A stretch of DNA of 64,000 nucleotides, from contig NZ_CP152412.1 in NCBI RefSeq assembly GCF_038957035.1, positions 3,096,501 through 3,160,500 of the forward strand. Direction: 5' to 3'. The notes beneath the pieces were generated by a model, which was not told the origin of the DNA, ran no database searches, and saw only the letters and a program-made list of their open reading frames with translations. Position 1 is the first letter of the stretch. Each line of letters begins with the position of its first letter. Below, piece by piece: positions 62,479-64,000 of this stretch. Position numbers and translations under genes: made by a program. The DNA is from Bradyrhizobium sp. B097. GTDB taxonomy: Bacteria > Pseudomonadota > Alphaproteobacteria > Rhizobiales > Xanthobacteraceae.

Positions 62479-63318
62479 ATGCCGCCGAAACCGGTTCTCA
62501 TCGCACAGATATCCGACCTCCACATCAAGCCGCCGGGAGCGCTGGCCTATGGCCGGGTCGACACCGCGAAGGCGCTTGAACGTTGTGTGGCCGCGCTTGG
62601 CGCATTCGAGCCGGCGCCCGATTTCGTCGTCATCTCGGGCGACCTTGTCGATACGCCGTCGGTCGAGGAATACGACTATCTCAAGCAATTGCTCGCGCCG
62701 CTACGCCTGCCGTTTGCCGGCATTCCCGGCAATCACGACTCGCGTCAGTGGATGCGCGAAGCGTTTCCGGCCGCGCCCTATGTTCGCCCAACAGGTCCGC
62801 TCGACCAGAAGATCGAAGTGAATGGTCTCGATCTCCTGCTGCTTGATTCAAGCGTTGCCGGCAAGCCGCACGGCATGCTCGAAGCGTCCACGCTGCAATG
62901 GCTGGACGCGTCGCTGGCGACGGCAGTCGATCGGCCGGCGCTGCTTTTCCTGCATCACCCGCCATTCAAGGGCGGCATCTGGCATATGGACCGGCAAGAC
63001 CTCTTCAATGCCGACGCATTGGCGGACATCGTCAGGCGTCACCCGCGTGTGCGGTTGATCGCGTGCGGACACGTCCATCGCGCGATGCTGACCACCTTCG
63101 CCGGGATTGCCGTGACAATATGCCCCGCGCCGAACCACGCGGTCGACCTGGACCTCGGGCAGCTCCGCGAACCATCGTTCAAGGTGGAGCCGCCCGCATT
63201 TCATTTGCACACATGGTTTCCCGGGCCGGACTTTGGACAGCTGGTCACGCACCAGATCCCCATCGGTCAGTTCGACGGGCCGCATCCGTTCTTTGGGCCG
63301 GACGGCAAGCTGCTGTGA
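62479..63318 (+). CDS. Metallophosphoesterase, GpdQ/CpdA-like phosphodiesterase
   Basis: A 279-residue two-metal phosphoesterase. All five blocks are visible: AQISDLHI, VISGDLVDTPS, GIPGNHDSRQW, LFLHHPPFKGG and ACGHVHRAM. The pattern and length match GpdQ-type glycerophosphodiesterases and cyclic-nucleotide phosphodiesterases. Placed 9 bases after an ABC importer ATPase gene, it probably hydrolyses the imported phosphodiester in the cytoplasm (no signal peptide). Confidence 0.88.
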   Translation: MPPKPVLIAQISDLHIKPPGALAYGRVDTAKALERCVAALGAFEPAPDFVVISGDLVDTPSVEEYDYLKQLLAPLRLPFAGIPGNHDSRQWMREAFPAAPYVRPTGPLDQKIEVNGLDLLLLDSSVAGKPHGMLEASTLQWLDASLATAVDRPALLFLHHPPFKGGIWHMDRQDLFNADALADIVRRHPRVRLIACGHVHRAMLTTFAGIAVTICPAPNHAVDLDLGQLREPSFKVEPPAFHLHTWFPGPDFGQLVTHQIPIGQFDGPHPFFGPDGKLL

Positions 63319-63613
63319 GCGGGTCGCGTCGACCCCTCACACGGATGGGTTTCGCCAGGCCGGATTTGCCGCCGATGGGTGGGTCTTCCAGACCAAGGGC
63401 GGCCGTTGCCTACAATTGAGCGTTGCAACTAGCCGCATATTTATTCCAAATTGTACCTTGGATGCCTTCTAGCCCGATTTCACCGGCCCGGGCCTTTTGT
63501 TGCTGTAGGCGCCCGGTGGGGCTATAGTCCTCTCCGCTTTCATTGATCGATGGTTTGTCGGTGTCGCGCTGCTGGCGCGCCGATTGAACGCAACACAATC
63601 AGTCTGGATCACA
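63319..63613. other. Intergenic region with the promoter of a Crp/Fnr-type gene
   Basis: About 295 bases, no convincing gene. It contains the promoter at 63500-63528. Short frames on both strands look like shadows. Confidence 0.6.
63500..63528 (+). promoter_or_regulatory. Promoter of the Crp/Fnr-type gene
   Basis: TTGCTG (63500-63505) and TATAGT (63523-63528) with an exact 17-base spacer, about 85 bases before the start codon. A good sigma-70-like match. Confidence 0.6.
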
Positions 63614-64000
63614 ATGACCGGTGCGTCGCCCATAGAACGAACTGCCGGCGCGCCGTTGTTTTCGAACAACAAGCTGTCGGTGCTGCGCAAGCATCCTTAC
63701 TTTGCCGATCTCGAGCCCGAGGCATTCGATCAGCTCTGCCGCTATGCCAAGCACACCACGCTGAAGCGCGGAACGACGATCTTCTCCAAGGGCGATCCGG
63801 GCACCAGCCTGATTGCGGTGATCTCGGGCACGGTGAAGATCAGCATCTCGTCGCCGGATGGTCGCAACGCGATCCTGAACCTGATCGAGGCAGGCGAGAT
63901 ATTCGGCGAGATCGCGCTGCTCGACGGTTTGTCGCGGACGGCCGATGCCACCGCCAACACCAATTGCGAGCTGTTCGTCATCGACCGGCGCGAGTTCATT
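63614..64000 (+). CDS. Crp/Fnr-family transcriptional regulator, N-terminal part (runs off window)
   Basis: The first 129 residues are visible: after a short tail, LSVLRKHPYFADLEPEAFDQL starts a cyclic-nucleotide-binding-type domain with AGEIFGEIALLDGLSRTADA, the phosphate-binding-cassette segment. No N-terminal cysteine cluster is seen, so it is not an oxygen-sensing FNR. The C-terminal helix-turn-helix is outside the window. Start at 63614 is the first ATG after the promoter. Confidence 0.85.
   Translation, partial: MTGASPIERTAGAPLFSNNKLSVLRKHPYFADLEPEAFDQLCRYAKHTTLKRGTTIFSKGDPGTSLIAVISGTVKISISSPDGRNAILNLIEAGEIFGEIALLDGLSRTADATANTNCELFVIDRREFI

Overview
The window reads as a chromosomal segment of a GC-rich alphaproteobacterium of the order Hyphomicrobiales, most likely Bradyrhizobium or a close relative. 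The signs are GcrA-type and phasin genes, an OpgC glucan-modifying protein, many family III CoA-transferases, several complete branched-chain-amino-acid-type (Liv) and TRAP transporters, and small phage-derived proteins of a kind I associate with Bradyrhizobium genomes. No rRNA, tRNA, CRISPR array or insertion sequence was recognised. The assignment rests on protein recognition by eye, not on any search.

Region 1 (1-20.4 kb) is catabolic. A glutathione S-transferase (cut by the window edge) and a 2-hydroxychromene-2-carboxylate-isomerase-like protein come first. A minus-strand operon (acyl-CoA ligase, TetR regulator, short-chain dehydrogenase, Baeyer-Villiger monooxygenase with the length and N-terminal extension of 4-hydroxyacetophenone monooxygenase) then faces a plus-strand operon: a five-gene Liv transporter, CoA-transferase, enoyl-CoA hydratase, MaoC hydratase and CitE/HpcH-type CoA lyase. 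A perfect 9+7+9 palindrome sits between the two operons and is a good candidate operator for the TetR protein. A second CoA-transferase and a TRAP transporter with two binding proteins follow on the minus strand.

Region 2 (20.4-27 kb) holds envelope and regulatory genes: a CreC/CreB-like two-component pair with a DUF4173-type membrane protein, a membrane-anchored GH3 beta-N-acetylhexosaminidase-like protein and an OpgC-like protein.

Region 3 (27-44 kb) is accessory. It has an S24 (LexA/C2-like) repressor divergent from a GcrA-like gene, with four copies of a TTCCGATWATCGGAA-like operator, one lying inside a near-canonical promoter for a 91-residue protein. A compact operon encodes an acetyltransferase-like protein, an MFS transporter, a YqcI/YcgG-family (GntA-like heme N-hydroxylase family) protein and a cupin, next to a GlxA-type regulator; it looks like a small biosynthetic cluster. 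Many small genes follow, then three copies of a promoter-shaped repeat, then a decayed prophage (40.7-43.9 kb) with a terminase fragment fused in frame to a second phage-protein fragment.

Region 4 (44.2-57.4 kb) looks like one catabolic locus: a two-component flavin monooxygenase and its reductase, a TetR regulator, a PuuE-like deacetylase/amidohydrolase, an LLM-type flavin oxidoreductase, a three-subunit molybdenum hydroxylase and a second full Liv transporter. The gene set would suit import and oxidative opening of an N-heterocycle, but the substrate is unknown.

Region 5 (57.4-64 kb) holds a zinc alcohol dehydrogenase facing an ABC importer (family 1 binding protein, two permeases, ATPase) that ends in a GpdQ-like phosphodiesterase, which suggests phosphodiester scavenging. 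A Crp/Fnr-type regulator runs off the right edge.
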